NCBI GenBank assembly: GCA_959601045.1
Contig: CAUGNZ010000002.1
Span: 1-64,000, forward strand
Direction of reading: 5' to 3'
Length of the DNA stretch: 64,000 nucleotides
Source: an uncultured Collinsella sp.
GTDB taxonomy: Bacteria; Actinomycetota; Coriobacteriia; Coriobacteriales; Coriobacteriaceae
The notes beneath the pieces are model-generated. The model ran no database searches, had not been told where the DNA came from, and saw only the letters and a list, made by a program, of their open reading frames with translations. The translations under genes and the position numbers were made by a program. How positions within the stretch are numbered: position 1 is the stretch's first letter; each line of letters opens with the position of its first letter. Shown in pieces: positions 10,425-18,903 of the stretch.

Positions 10425-10710
10425 CCAAAAAGGGACAGGTTTATTTTGGCAGGTTTTATCTGGGAAAACGCCAACCGCCGCGAGGGGAGCTACTTGCCCT
10501 TGCGGCGGCCTTCTCGCCGAAAAACCAAGTGAGTAGACCTTTTGCAGGAGGCCGAGCACACTCCAAAACGCCACAGCTCTGACCTGCGGTTTTATTTAGC
10601 GTTTGTCGCGGTGTGCTCGACAGATCCAAAAAAGCCTACTCACTTGCATCTGAGGCGCACCGGATCGGCAAAAAACCGCCGCGAAAGGGGTCCGATCCTC
10701 TTCGCGGCAG
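10425..10710. repeat. Element A, copy 1: about 290-bp nested palindrome
   Basis: This non-coding block is a diverged copy of 24423-24712. It contains a GC-rich hairpin (AACCGCCGCGAGGGG ... about 10473-10510), then a nested palindrome: outer arms AAGTGAGTAG / CTACTCACTT (10527-10645), inner arms GCCGAGCAC / GTGCTCGAC, and a centre CTGACCTGCGGTTTTATTTA. A third hairpin (AAAAAACCGCCGCGAA ...) follows. It separates two convergent genes and could serve as a two-way terminator, but its size and conservation exceed that need. No ORF is seen in it. Confidence 0.8.
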
Positions 10711-10730
10711 TTGTTAATACGCCGAACTTG

Positions 10731-11900
10731 TTATCGCAAAAGCCAATCACGCGCCGAGACCACGCTACAGTCTTTCGACTCATACGTTGAATCCACGCGG
10801 GCCACAACATAGCGCGCATCTTTTGCAATGTCGATCTCATCGCATACAGCCTGTAAATGGCGGGCGTACTTATCGTGATACGTTCTGGATGATTTTATTT
10901 CGATAGCCTTGGGACTCCCTGAGTTTGTGCAGTCGAGCAAATCGATTTCTCGCTTGCCGTCGTCCCTATAGAAATACAACTCGGGATTCTCGCCCACGTT
11001 GAGATGGCTCTTCGCCGTTTCGGAAACGATGAGGTTTTCGAAAACTGCCCCCAGATAAGAGCTCTCCAAAAGTTGCTCCAGTGATCCAATTTTGAGCAAG
11101 TAGCAGAGCAGCCCCGTGTCGTAAAAATAAAGCTTGGGCGTTTTAGTCAAACGTTTCCTGGCATTTGCATAATAGGGCTGCAGTGAAAACGTCAGGTAGC
11201 TCTGCTCCAGGATAGACAACCAGCTTTTAATGGTCGATACGTTCACACCCGTATCTCGAGAAAGCGAAGATATATTAATGAGAGCACCGGCGCTCTGGGC
11301 AATTATGGACAGAAACTTATGAAACTCCGCTTTATTGCGCACGTCAAGCAAGCCCACAACATCGCGCTCAACATAGGTATCAATATAGCTGGGGAAATAA
11401 ACCGAGGACGGCATTCCGGCGGAACGCAGGCGAGGGTATCCCCCTTCGAGCGCAAACAAATCCACTTCCAACTGCCCCTGCTGGCCCCTCTCCGCTTCTC
11501 GAAACGAAAATGGCAGCAATTTTAAGATCCCGACTCGCCCGGCAAGAGACTGGCCGATGCTTTTCATCATCAAAAAGTTTTGCGATCCCGTAAGGATGTA
11601 TTGACCGGCGTCTCCCCGCTCATCCGAAACAACCTGAATCATCGAGAACAAATCCGGGGCGTATTGCGCCTCATCGATGATGAGTCCGCCCTTTCGGTTG
11701 CGGATAAAACTCACCGGATCCTCCAAGGCCGCGCGCCTCGTTTGGGGGTCCTCAAGCGTGACATAGGAATAGTCGGGAAAGGCATGCCTAACCAGCGTAG
11801 ACTTACCGCTCTGCCTAGGCCCCGTCAACGACACAACAGGAAACCAACCCGCCATGCGAATGAGCAACTCATGCAAATCCCTGTTAATGTACTCGGCCAT
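10731..11900 (-). CDS. AAA ATPase with DUF4143 domain
   Basis: A 389-residue ATPase of the AAA_14/DUF4143 class. Walker A is GPRQSGKST (residues 27-35) and Walker B is GGLIIDEAQYAPDL. The DUF4143 part follows, and the tail has a nuclease-like KREIDLLDC ... KAIEIKSSRT pattern resembling the PD-(D/E)xK fold. I chose the ATG at 11900, preceded by AAGGGGCG; a 25-residue upstream extension lacks a ribosome binding site. The function of the family is not established. Four exactly spaced direct repeats lie just upstream. A second, diverged member of the family is at 49591-50961. Confidence 0.85.
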   Translation of the reverse strand: MAEYINRDLHELLIRMAGWFPVVSLTGPRQSGKSTLVRHAFPDYSYVTLEDPQTRRAALEDPVSFIRNRKGGLIIDEAQYAPDLFSMIQVVSDERGDAGQYILTGSQNFLMMKSIGQSLAGRVGILKLLPFSFREAERGQQGQLEVDLFALEGGYPRLRSAGMPSSVYFPSYIDTYVERDVVGLLDVRNKAEFHKFLSIIAQSAGALINISSLSRDTGVNVSTIKSWLSILEQSYLTFSLQPYYANARKRLTKTPKLYFYDTGLLCYLLKIGSLEQLLESSYLGAVFENLIVSETAKSHLNVGENPELYFYRDDGKREIDLLDCTNSGSPKAIEIKSSRTYHDKYARHLQAVCDEIDIAKDARYVVARVDSTYESKDCSVVSARDWLLR

Positions 11901-11925
11901 ATCAACGCCCCTTATAACGCTGTTA

Positions 11926-12017
11926 CCATAATCGTATAGTATCATTTGCCATAATCTTGCAGTAGCGTTTTCCATAATCTTGTAGTAGTGTTTTCCACAA
12001 TCTTTTAGTAGCCCAGT
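11926..12017. repeat. Four tandem 23-bp direct repeats upstream of the DUF4143 ATPase
   Basis: Units begin at 11926, 11949, 11972 and 11995, exactly 23 bp apart, each of the form CCATAATCTTGTAGTAGTG followed by TTTT. They sit immediately upstream of the ATPase, where promoter and operator would be. Exact spacing close to two helical turns suggests repeated protein binding on one DNA face. Confidence 0.75.
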
Positions 12018-12067
12018 TCAAAAACGTTATTTATAGAGCCGAAATCTCAGACCCTAAATAACAATAG

Positions 12068-12100
12068 CCACCACAATGGGAACTGTCCCCATTGTGGTGG
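12068..12100 (-). terminator. Hairpin H, copy 1, downstream of the MATE gene
   Basis: CCACCACAATGGG pairs with CCCATTGTGGTGG. It lies 50 bp past the MATE stop codon. A closely related hairpin (CCACCACAAAGG) ends the convergent pair at 33331-33373. Confidence 0.7.
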
Positions 12101-12151
12101 CTTGCAGGCGAGTTGACTTATTCGACTATCGCGGGCTGGCCGTGCCCGAGT

Positions 12152-13528
12152 CTAGAGCGTGGCAAGTCGCTTGGATTCGCGGACGGCGAGGGCGATGGAG
12201 ATAAGACCAGTGATGGCGTCAGCCGCCACCAAGGCAAACCAGACACCCTGAACGCCCATCATGTTGCCAAGCAGGTACATAAGCGGCACGGAGCAGATCA
12301 CGTAGCGGAGCAGACCGGTGAACGTGGCGATACCCACCTTCTCAACCGCCTGGAAGTACATCGACATGGTCATGGCAAGATAGCCCAGGGCCACGGCCAG
12401 GATAACGATGCGCGTGGCGTTGGCGGCAACCTCGACGAGCGCCGGGTCGCTACCAGCAAAAAAGGCGCAGACCGGCGTTGCGGCCACCCATAGCACAGCA
12501 GACACCGCAGCAAGCGTCACGACCTGGTACTTAAGCGTGCAGGAGAGCGTTTCCTTGAGGCGCGCCCACGCCTTGGCGCCGGCGTTGAAGGCGGCAATGG
12601 GCTGCAGGCCGTACGAGAAGCACTGGGCGACAATCATGGTAATGTAGAGGATGTAGCCGTTGATCACACCAAAGGCCGCGATGTAGAGCGAACCCATGTC
12701 GCCGCCGAGCTGGCCAAGCAACGAGTTGGCAACGGTGTTGAAGATGAACGTGGCAGCTTGCACCAAAAAGAACGGGAAACCAATCTTGATGATCTGGCCG
12801 CAGATGGCCATGTCGAGTTTGAGGTCGGCGGCGCTGATCTGGAGCTGCGACTTCTTACCGCCGATGAACCAGAAGATACCGATGGCCCAGATACCGATGG
12901 AAAGACCGTAGTACACGCCAGCTCCCATAACGCCAAGCTTGAGCACAAACGTGGAAAGCGCAAGCCAGCAGATAGCGACGATGGCAGACACGGTCATGAG
13001 GTTGGCCTGGATCTGAACCTTCTCGTCCACACGCATGACGGCGGTGACCATCTGACCAATGACCGTGAGCGGCAGCAGCACGGAGAAGGTGCGCACGCCG
13101 GCAACGGTATCGGCCATGATGTCGGGCGTGGCGCCGAAGAATGCGCAGATGGGCTCGGTAAACACAGCCATCACCACAGCAAGCAGCACACTCACAATCG
13201 TGGTAAGCCAAAAACCCTGGCTAAACGCCTTGCTGGCGCCCTTAATGTCGCCGGCACCCAAAAGGTTGCCCACCACGGCGGGCACGCCGGTGCCAAACAG
13301 GTTGCCAAAGGCCAGGTTAATGTACTCGACCGACATGATGATCGAAACACAGGCCAGGCCGTGTGCACCCAGGCCCCAACCCATCACGAGGCCCTCAAGG
13401 ACCACCATGATAATCTGGGCGAGCATACCCTGGCCGGTGATGATGGTGTACTTGCGCACCAGGCCGGGAATCGGCTGCGAGGCAAGCTCACGCTCCTCCT
13501 CAACAGCGGCGGTCGTTTCTTCTGCCAT
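12152..13528 (-). CDS. MATE-family multidrug/metabolite exporter
   Basis: A 458-residue membrane protein with about 12 hydrophobic segments in two similar halves, typical of the MATE fold. An early LAQIIMVVLEGLVMGWGLGA region and the FGNLFGTGVPAVVGNLLGAG loop are characteristic. MATE proteins export drugs or metabolites in exchange for Na+ or H+. The start is the ATG at 13528, seven bases after GGGGAG; an upstream in-frame extension of 19 residues is His/Ser-rich and lacks a binding site. It is followed 97 bp later, outside its frame, by a separate amidohydrolase gene upstream on the same strand, so the two may be co-transcribed. Confidence 0.9.
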   Translation of the reverse strand: MAEETTAAVEEERELASQPIPGLVRKYTIITGQGMLAQIIMVVLEGLVMGWGLGAHGLACVSIIMSVEYINLAFGNLFGTGVPAVVGNLLGAGDIKGASKAFSQGFWLTTIVSVLLAVVMAVFTEPICAFFGATPDIMADTVAGVRTFSVLLPLTVIGQMVTAVMRVDEKVQIQANLMTVSAIVAICWLALSTFVLKLGVMGAGVYYGLSIGIWAIGIFWFIGGKKSQLQISAADLKLDMAICGQIIKIGFPFFLVQAATFIFNTVANSLLGQLGGDMGSLYIAAFGVINGYILYITMIVAQCFSYGLQPIAAFNAGAKAWARLKETLSCTLKYQVVTLAAVSAVLWVAATPVCAFFAGSDPALVEVAANATRIVILAVALGYLAMTMSMYFQAVEKVGIATFTGLLRYVICSVPLMYLLGNMMGVQGVWFALVAADAITGLISIALAVRESKRLATL

Positions 13529-13624
13529 TGTTCTCCCCTTTCCATGAGAGATTGATGAATGGATGCATGAATGGATGGGCGGCACGCACAGGCTGTGGCA
13601 CCGCCCAGCGATGCAGCAGCCCCG

Positions 13625-15253
13625 CTAGGCCTCGTAGACCACCTTGCCGGCAATCATCGTGAGATACGCCGTGGCCTCGAGGACCTCAGCCGGTTCGCAG
13701 TCAAAGAGGTTACGGTCGAGCACACAGATATCAGCCTGTTTGCCGCATGCGAGCGTACCGATGCGATCCTCGGCATGCATGGCGTAGGCGCTGCCGTAGG
13801 TGTAGGCGCGCAGGGCCTCGGCCATGGTGATGCGCTCCTGCGGGAACCACCCTTCTGGGTTGGAGCCGTCCTCGAGCATGCGGAAGACCGCGCCGTACAC
13901 CTCCTCCATGGGCTCCAAGCCCACAACGGGGAAGTCACTGCCCAGGTGCACCACGGCACCGCTGGCAAGCAGGCTATGCAGGGGCCACGAAAGCGCAGCA
14001 CGCTCGGGGCCCACGGCATCGTCCTTGGCAAGGTCAGCCATATCGAGCAGCATGTGCCACGGCTGCATACCAGGGCATATACCCAGCTCGGCATAGCGCG
14101 GCAGATCCTCGGGCTGAACCGTCTCGTTGTGCTCCATGGAGTGGCGGCAACCCCGCTTACCATGCAAGCGCTCGCCCTCCTCAAAGCAATCAAGCACAAA
14201 ACGCACCGAGCGATCGCCGATCGTATGGACGCGCGTGTCAACGCCCCATTCCTGCGCCCTGACAATGGCGGCACGGATGCGCTCTGGATCCTCCGCGGGC
14301 TCACCGCAGGTATCGGGCGCGTTGGAATAGGGTTCAAGCATCCAAGCGGTGTGGTCGGAGCACACGCCATCAAGAAACTGCTTAAAGCCGTGCCACTCGA
14401 CCTGCGTACCCGAGAAGGCGTATTTCTCCTTGATCTGCTCGAGCGTTAAGGACTCGTTTTCGAACAGATCGGTGTACAGGAACACGCGCAGTGGCAAGTC
14501 GCCCTTGGCATTAAGACCTGCCAACACCGCATACGGGTTTTCCATGCTCACAAACGTAGGATTGACCATGCCGACCGTAGTGATTCCCAGGGCATTGGCG
14601 CGCCGGGCGGTTTTTGCAAACGACGCGTCAACAACCTCGGGCGCTGGGTCGTAGACCTCGTCCATAAAGAAGACGCCGGCGTTGTTGGAAAACACGCCCG
14701 TCAGATTGCCCTCGACATCCTTAAGGATCTTGCCGCCTGCGGGATCGGGCGTCTGCGAAGTTACTCCCACCTTGTTGATGGCGCAGGTATTGGCGCTAAA
14801 GGTATGCAGGTCAACCTGCTGCAGAAAGACCGGGCGGTCCGAGATGTACTCATCGATCATCGCGGCTGTGGGCATCTCGGGGACATCCCACTGGAACTGG
14901 ATAATCTGGCAGCCCAGAATCCACTCGTTATCGGGATGGTCGGCCGCAAACGCCACGACACGTTCCATCGCCATCTCAAAACTGGTGCAGTCGATGAGGT
15001 TGACGGCAAAATCGGGGTCGGTCATAAACGCGCCCTGGGCAAAATGCGTGTGCGAGTCGATCAGGCCGGGCATGACGAGCTGGTCGCCAAAGTCGCGCAC
15101 CTCGGTATCGGGACCGATAAACGGTGCCAGGTGAGCATCGTCACCGCAGGCAACAATCTTATCACCGCGCACGGCAACGCCGCCCTTAAACGGCTCGAGC
15201 CCATCGCCGGTAAAGACGGCGTTGCTCTTGATAACTACATCAGCCTTGTCCAT
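13625..15253 (-). CDS. Metal-dependent amidohydrolase, YtcJ-like (Amidohydro_3)
   Basis: A 542-residue amidohydrolase of the YtcJ/LAF3 type, about the normal length. The metal-binding DSHTHFAQG motif follows the first beta-strand domain, and later signature segments include VDTRVHTIGDRSVRFVLDCF and LHLGSDFPVV-like VVHLGSDFPVVGLEPM. The family hydrolyses amides, formamides or cyclic amidines; the substrate here is unknown. Start: ATG at 15253, seven bases after GAGGAGG; an in-frame upstream ATG is rejected because it precedes the binding site. Its closeness to the MATE gene (96 bp, same strand) could mean that the exporter removes a product or related compound. Confidence 0.88.
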   Translation of the reverse strand: MDKADVVIKSNAVFTGDGLEPFKGGVAVRGDKIVACGDDAHLAPFIGPDTEVRDFGDQLVMPGLIDSHTHFAQGAFMTDPDFAVNLIDCTSFEMAMERVVAFAADHPDNEWILGCQIIQFQWDVPEMPTAAMIDEYISDRPVFLQQVDLHTFSANTCAINKVGVTSQTPDPAGGKILKDVEGNLTGVFSNNAGVFFMDEVYDPAPEVVDASFAKTARRANALGITTVGMVNPTFVSMENPYAVLAGLNAKGDLPLRVFLYTDLFENESLTLEQIKEKYAFSGTQVEWHGFKQFLDGVCSDHTAWMLEPYSNAPDTCGEPAEDPERIRAAIVRAQEWGVDTRVHTIGDRSVRFVLDCFEEGERLHGKRGCRHSMEHNETVQPEDLPRYAELGICPGMQPWHMLLDMADLAKDDAVGPERAALSWPLHSLLASGAVVHLGSDFPVVGLEPMEEVYGAVFRMLEDGSNPEGWFPQERITMAEALRAYTYGSAYAMHAEDRIGTLACGKQADICVLDRNLFDCEPAEVLEATAYLTMIAGKVVYEA

Positions 15254-15568
15254 GTGAGCCTCCTCAGGCATCTTTGGTTGCAACGCGGACGCACCGCCCG
15301 CGTGGGCACTCGGTTGGGAGCGTAGCGCTCCCGCATCGGCGCGTGCCTACAAGCCGTGCTCGGACGTCTGTCCCACGTCCGCGGCTTCGCGCTACACCCA
15401 TTGATACACAGGGGCAAATCCGTGCCAAGGCCAGGGATCGCAAACGGTCAGTTTAAGCAGGTTTACACGCTTTACCTGCAGGTTTATTGTCTGAGATTAT
15501 TACCGCGTCATTACGCCCAACGGCGTGCCCGCCCACACGGCAAGACCCGCATGCAAGGAAGAATAGGA
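15254..15568. other. Gap with a C-like hairpin
   Basis: No gene is seen. GGGAGCG-TAG-CGCTCCC (about 15316-15332) sits inside longer GGCAC...GTGCC arms (15305-15348), a design like element C. CAGGTTTA occurs twice at 15457-15490, near the end of the LuxR gene. Confidence 0.45.
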
Positions 15569-16561
15569 CTAGGAACGCCAAAAGGCATCTATGAGGTCAT
15601 CTCGGTTGGAGACACCGCTTTTAACGTAGATGCGATGCAAGTGCGCCTTGACAGTGCCAGGGCTGATGACCAACTCGCTGGCGATGTTTTGGGCGTCGTT
15701 GCCCTTCAGCACCAGCGTGAGCACCTCCTGCTCGCGCCGCGACAGCTTATGGGCATCGGCATAGATCACAACGCGTGATGCTAGATCGTCCCCAGAGCGT
15801 GCGCTCTCGGCCGCCACGTCCTCATCGGCACGCGGATGACGGGCATACACGCGCAGGATATGGCTAAACTGGCAAAAGAGTTGGACCGCGCATGCCATGA
15901 GCAGCACGTTTTCGGAGATATTGCGCTCGGACAGATACCACAAAAAGAGGCTGATGACGGGGTTTTGAGAGTCGGGGCGACAGAGCAAAATCATGTAGGT
16001 GTCCTCGGCGATTACGCAAAACGCAAGAACGAGTGCCACCTTCCAAAAGAGCTTTGAGCGGTCGAGGTCGAGTTTCTCAACACGCGTGGCCCTGTGCCGG
16101 TAATGCCAGGCGGCATAGGCAAGACATCCTACATTGCCCAGGTCACGCGTGAGCCAAAAGAGATACTGCTGCATCTCTCCGGCAGCACCGCTGCGAGGCA
16201 CCAGCACCAATTGCAAGATTGAAAACGGCACGATAGCAAGTCCGAGCATGCGCGACGTCGGCCTTTTGCGCAAGCGCGCAAACATCCACAGTACCACGCA
16301 GGCATAGATGGCAATACCGAGCACGCAGCGCAGCAAGGGGTGCTGCAACGGCTCGCTAAAGGTAACAGCGTAGTCGTATTTGAGCCGATTGTACTCGTCA
16401 AAAAAAATGACCGACATATCGAGCATGTAGAGCAAAAAGCCCGCCGCGGCCACCAGGCTGTCGCGACGGCGCGTCATGAGCCAAACCACCAATGCCACGG
16501 CACTGGTCACCAGAGCCACACCCATGATAATCGTGGTGTAGATATAGAACGCGAAACTCAT
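15569..16561 (-). CDS. Membrane-anchored LuxR-family transcriptional regulator
   Basis: A 330-residue protein with about seven hydrophobic segments in residues 1-215 and a C-terminal LuxR helix-turn-helix beginning LSRREQEVLTLVLKGNDAQN. This layout (multi-pass sensor plus GerE-type domain, no receiver) is shared with 23453-24418 and with AguR of lactic acid bacteria. It stands head to head with a small ORF and faces the agmatine-cluster permease at 16917. It may sense a substrate of that permease. Start ATG at 16561 has GGGGAGG. Confidence 0.88.
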   Translation of the reverse strand: MSFAFYIYTTIIMGVALVTSAVALVVWLMTRRRDSLVAAAGFLLYMLDMSVIFFDEYNRLKYDYAVTFSEPLQHPLLRCVLGIAIYACVVLWMFARLRKRPTSRMLGLAIVPFSILQLVLVPRSGAAGEMQQYLFWLTRDLGNVGCLAYAAWHYRHRATRVEKLDLDRSKLFWKVALVLAFCVIAEDTYMILLCRPDSQNPVISLFLWYLSERNISENVLLMACAVQLFCQFSHILRVYARHPRADEDVAAESARSGDDLASRVVIYADAHKLSRREQEVLTLVLKGNDAQNIASELVISPGTVKAHLHRIYVKSGVSNRDDLIDAFWRS

Positions 16562-16689
16562 GCCCGCCTCCCCTGTCTAGATGCCGTGAGGATGTTGACA
16601 GATTCTTTGCCGCAAGATTAGACTCACCGATTAAACGTACTGTATCGTTTAGATAAACAAGCTGTGTCTCACCGATGAAAGGAGATGCC

Positions 16690-16881
16690 ATGGCGCCTAT
16701 CGCACCGCTCAAAATACTCGTTGCCCCTGCCGCCAAGGCCATCGTCCACCTGTGCGACTCACTTACCTACAATGACGTCCCCTGTGTCGTCGAAGAGCGT
16801 TCGGACAGCTGCCCCTACCTGGGCCACGTCCCCTACTTTGCACCCAAGCTCGCATCTGATCCCGAGCAGCGTGAGCAGTAA
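16690..16881 (+). CDS. Small conserved-looking protein, function unknown
   Basis: A 63-residue ORF starting at an ATG six bases after AAAGGAG. A plausible TTGACA box lies about 90 bp upstream. The sequence (MAPIAPLKILVAPAAKAIVH then a Cys-containing, acidic VVEERSDSCPYLGHVPYF segment) has no motif I recognise. The good binding site supports translation, but short length and lack of a family leave doubt. It is divergent from the LuxR regulator and convergent with the permease. Confidence 0.45.
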   Translation: MAPIAPLKILVAPAAKAIVHLCDSLTYNDVPCVVEERSDSCPYLGHVPYFAPKLASDPEQREQ

Positions 16882-16916
16882 TCCAAGATGCATCTAGCAC
16901 CGCACAACTCGCGGCG

Positions 16917-18326
16917 CTACTGTTTTGGTGCAAAGCGACCTGTCCCCCTTGCGCCAACGCCGGGATTGTCGATGCTGCGGCCGCGGCGCGATATGAGGCG
17001 CGAAACCTCGCCCAGCAACACGCCGATCACCACACCCATGAGGATCGGCAACTTTGCCATCTCGGCAGGTGAGCTGTTGAGCGGCACAATCGTAGCAACA
17101 ATCGAAAGCACGAGCTCCACCACGGGAATCGCAAGCGCCACCGCGAGCACCTTGCCCTCGAAAGGCGCACGGAACACACGCGAGCGATTATCGTGCTTGC
17201 GCAGACGCCAAAACGCTGGGAACATGGGGATATAGCTCATGAGCAGAAAGACGACGTTCATCGAGAAGAAGACCCAAAAGACGTCGGAACCCTCACCCAG
17301 CGGAATCTGGAGCAGCAGCACCAGACTGGCAAAACAGCCGTTAATGAGCGCCGAGCCGTTGGGCATGCCGGTCTTTTTGGACACCAACGCAAAGGGACGC
17401 GGCATGTTGCCATGGCGCGCGGCATAGCTCGCTACGTTGTTGACGCCAAAGCTCCAGCAGATCATATTGGCGAACAGCGTCACCAAAAAGGCCACGCCCA
17501 CGACCATCGTCAGCGGGTGGGTGCGCCCCACCATAGCGGCGACTGCGTCCACAATGCCCGAATCGAGTGAAAGATGCTCGGTGGGAACCGCGGCTCCAAT
17601 GCCAATGCCACAGATGATGTAGATCGCCGCAATGGCCACGCCACCGGCAATAACCGCCTTGGGGATATCACGCGACGGGTTCTTCATCGTGCTGGCAAAG
17701 GTCGCGACCACCTCAAAGCCCATAAAGTTGAACAGGATAATCGATAGGTACGTCAACGAATTGGTGTCGCCCAGATCTGGAATGAAGGTCTTAAACGACA
17801 TGTCGTTGGCAAAACCGTTGTTGCAGGCAAACCAGATGCCGATGATTCCCACCACGGCGGTAATGAGCACCTTGATGACGGCGCCGCCATCCATGACCCA
17901 ATCGGCCTCGGCCACCGGCTGCATTGCCATGACCGTGACGCCCCACACAAAGGTAAGCTCGATGGCAATTCGGACCCCAAGCGAAAATTCGATGCCCCAT
18001 ACCGCATTGATGACACTGGGGAACATGCAGGCGATACTTGCCACCCACAGTGGAAAGTTGACCCAATAGCACCAGGAGCAGCGTGCACCCCAACGGTCTC
18101 CCAAGCCCAGGCGAACCCAGTCGTACAGGCCGCCCTCGGAATCGAACGCCGTACCGAGCTCGGCCACCACCAGGCCATAGGGAAGCAAAAACGTAATGAT
18201 AAGGAAGATCCACCAGAAGAACTGCACGTTACCCATGGCAGATGCCGGAGCAGCCGCCTCGATGGTAAAGACAACGCAGATAACCGAGAGGATGACCTCG
18301 AACAGGGAGAACTTTTTACCTGCCAT
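16917..18326 (-). CDS. APC-superfamily amino acid/polyamine permease (second agmatine-cluster permease)
   Basis: A 469-residue transporter with about 12 membrane helices. The N-terminal pattern (VFTIEAAAPASAMGNVQFFW, then GLVVAELGTAFDSEGGLYDW) matches glutamate/GABA- and agmatine/putrescine-type APC antiporters. It is a clear paralogue of 20478-21917, with the same order of motifs. It follows agmatine deiminase on the same strand, after a 577-bp structured gap. The ATG (18326) has AGGGGAAG upstream and overlaps the end of a small ORF. It may import agmatine or a related substrate and export the product. Which of the two permeases carries agmatine cannot be decided here. Confidence 0.9.
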   Translation of the reverse strand: MAGKKFSLFEVILSVICVVFTIEAAAPASAMGNVQFFWWIFLIITFLLPYGLVVAELGTAFDSEGGLYDWVRLGLGDRWGARCSWCYWVNFPLWVASIACMFPSVINAVWGIEFSLGVRIAIELTFVWGVTVMAMQPVAEADWVMDGGAVIKVLITAVVGIIGIWFACNNGFANDMSFKTFIPDLGDTNSLTYLSIILFNFMGFEVVATFASTMKNPSRDIPKAVIAGGVAIAAIYIICGIGIGAAVPTEHLSLDSGIVDAVAAMVGRTHPLTMVVGVAFLVTLFANMICWSFGVNNVASYAARHGNMPRPFALVSKKTGMPNGSALINGCFASLVLLLQIPLGEGSDVFWVFFSMNVVFLLMSYIPMFPAFWRLRKHDNRSRVFRAPFEGKVLAVALAIPVVELVLSIVATIVPLNSSPAEMAKLPILMGVVIGVLLGEVSRLISRRGRSIDNPGVGARGTGRFAPKQ

Positions 18327-18498
18327 GGCACGCTTCCCCTACAGCAAAAAGGATGGCATCTGTACCGAAGGCGCAGCCCAAGGTAGGGTTGCAGGCCGCG
18401 TCACCGGTGCAGGTGCCATCCCAAAGAGAAGAGAGGATGCAATTGTTGGACCAACGCTCGCGGAACAGGCGCGTGTAGATAACGATACGCTGGTACAT
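18316..18498 (-). CDS. Small Arg-rich ORF overlapping the permease start (possible leader peptide)
   Basis: A 60-residue ORF starting at an ATG five bases after GGAG and ending 11 bases inside the permease gene, a TAA-overlap arrangement that could couple translation. Its first 15 residues, MYQRIVIYTRLFRER, hold four or five Arg. A hairpin with a T-run lies within it, just before the permease. In an arginine/agmatine-related cluster this resembles a leader peptide for attenuation. It has no family that I recognise and could also be chance. Confidence 0.4.
   Translation of the reverse strand: MYQRIVIYTRLFRERWSNNCILSSLWDGTCTGDAACNPTLGCAFGTDAILFAVGEACHGR
18346..18421 (-). promoter_or_regulatory. 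Candidate attenuator hairpin in the permease leader
   Basis: On the minus strand GGATGGCACCTG (18410-18421) can pair with CAGATGCCATCC (18351-18362), one mismatch, directly followed by TTTTT (18346-18350). The run ends about 20 bases before the permease start, so this intrinsic-terminator shape sits in the 5' leader rather than after a gene. Confidence 0.5.
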
Positions 18499-18550
18499 AG
18501 ATACTCCGATCAAAACGGCCGCGATTGCGACCGGAATCTTTTGGCAATTG

Positions 18551-18625
18551 AAGACGCGTCTGACCTGGGATATTCAAGCGAACAATTGGCCTAACCCGCA
18601 ATAAATCCCAGATCAGACGCGTACT
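18551..18625 (-). promoter_or_regulatory. Long stem-loop in the permease leader
   Basis: ACGCGTCTGACCTGGGAT (18554-18571) and its complement with one mismatch (18605-18622) make a stem that extends further with TTGA/TCAA. The loop contains CAATTGTT, complementary to AACAATTG about 110 bases downstream, so a loop-to-tail contact is possible. Confidence 0.45.
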
Positions 18626-18626
18626 C

Positions 18627-18780
18627 AATCAAAGAGGCGGGCACTCCGAAGTGGAGGCAACGGAGTGCCCAAAGAAAAACCCAGCCGACCAAGACATCGA
18701 ATAAACCGACCATCAATGCCCCGAGATGGTCACGGTGCGATTCACCGACTGTCCGATTGATCGGCTGGGTTCCCGAAGCA
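18627..18780 (-). terminator. Two hairpins downstream of aguA
   Basis: GGGCACTCCG / CGGAGTGCCC (about 18638-18670) is a perfect 10-bp hairpin. Next to it AACCCAGCCGA / TCGGCTGGGTT (about 18676-18774) forms a large stem-loop followed on the minus strand by TTTCTTT. Together they probably end the agmatine deiminase transcript. Confidence 0.5.
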
Positions 18781-18815
18781 TCACGGCTCGGAAAGTCAGA
18801 CGTTTACTCGGCGTT

Positions 18816-18903
18816 CTCAGGTGCGCCAGATTGGCGCGAACGAGGAGCGTAGCGTACTGACGCTACGTAAGCGACGAGTGAACGCCAAGGTGGCGTGCCT
18901 GAG
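18816..18903. repeat. Element C, copy 1: long hairpin abutting the aguA stop codon
   Basis: An 88-base stem-loop with outer arms CTCAGGTGCGCCA / TGGCGTGCCTGAG and inner arms GCGTAGCGTA / its complement, with purine-rich internal loops (GAGGA, AGCGACGAG). It starts directly after the aguA stop codon. It matches 41102-41190 in layout; paired bases have changed together between the copies. Confidence 0.7.
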
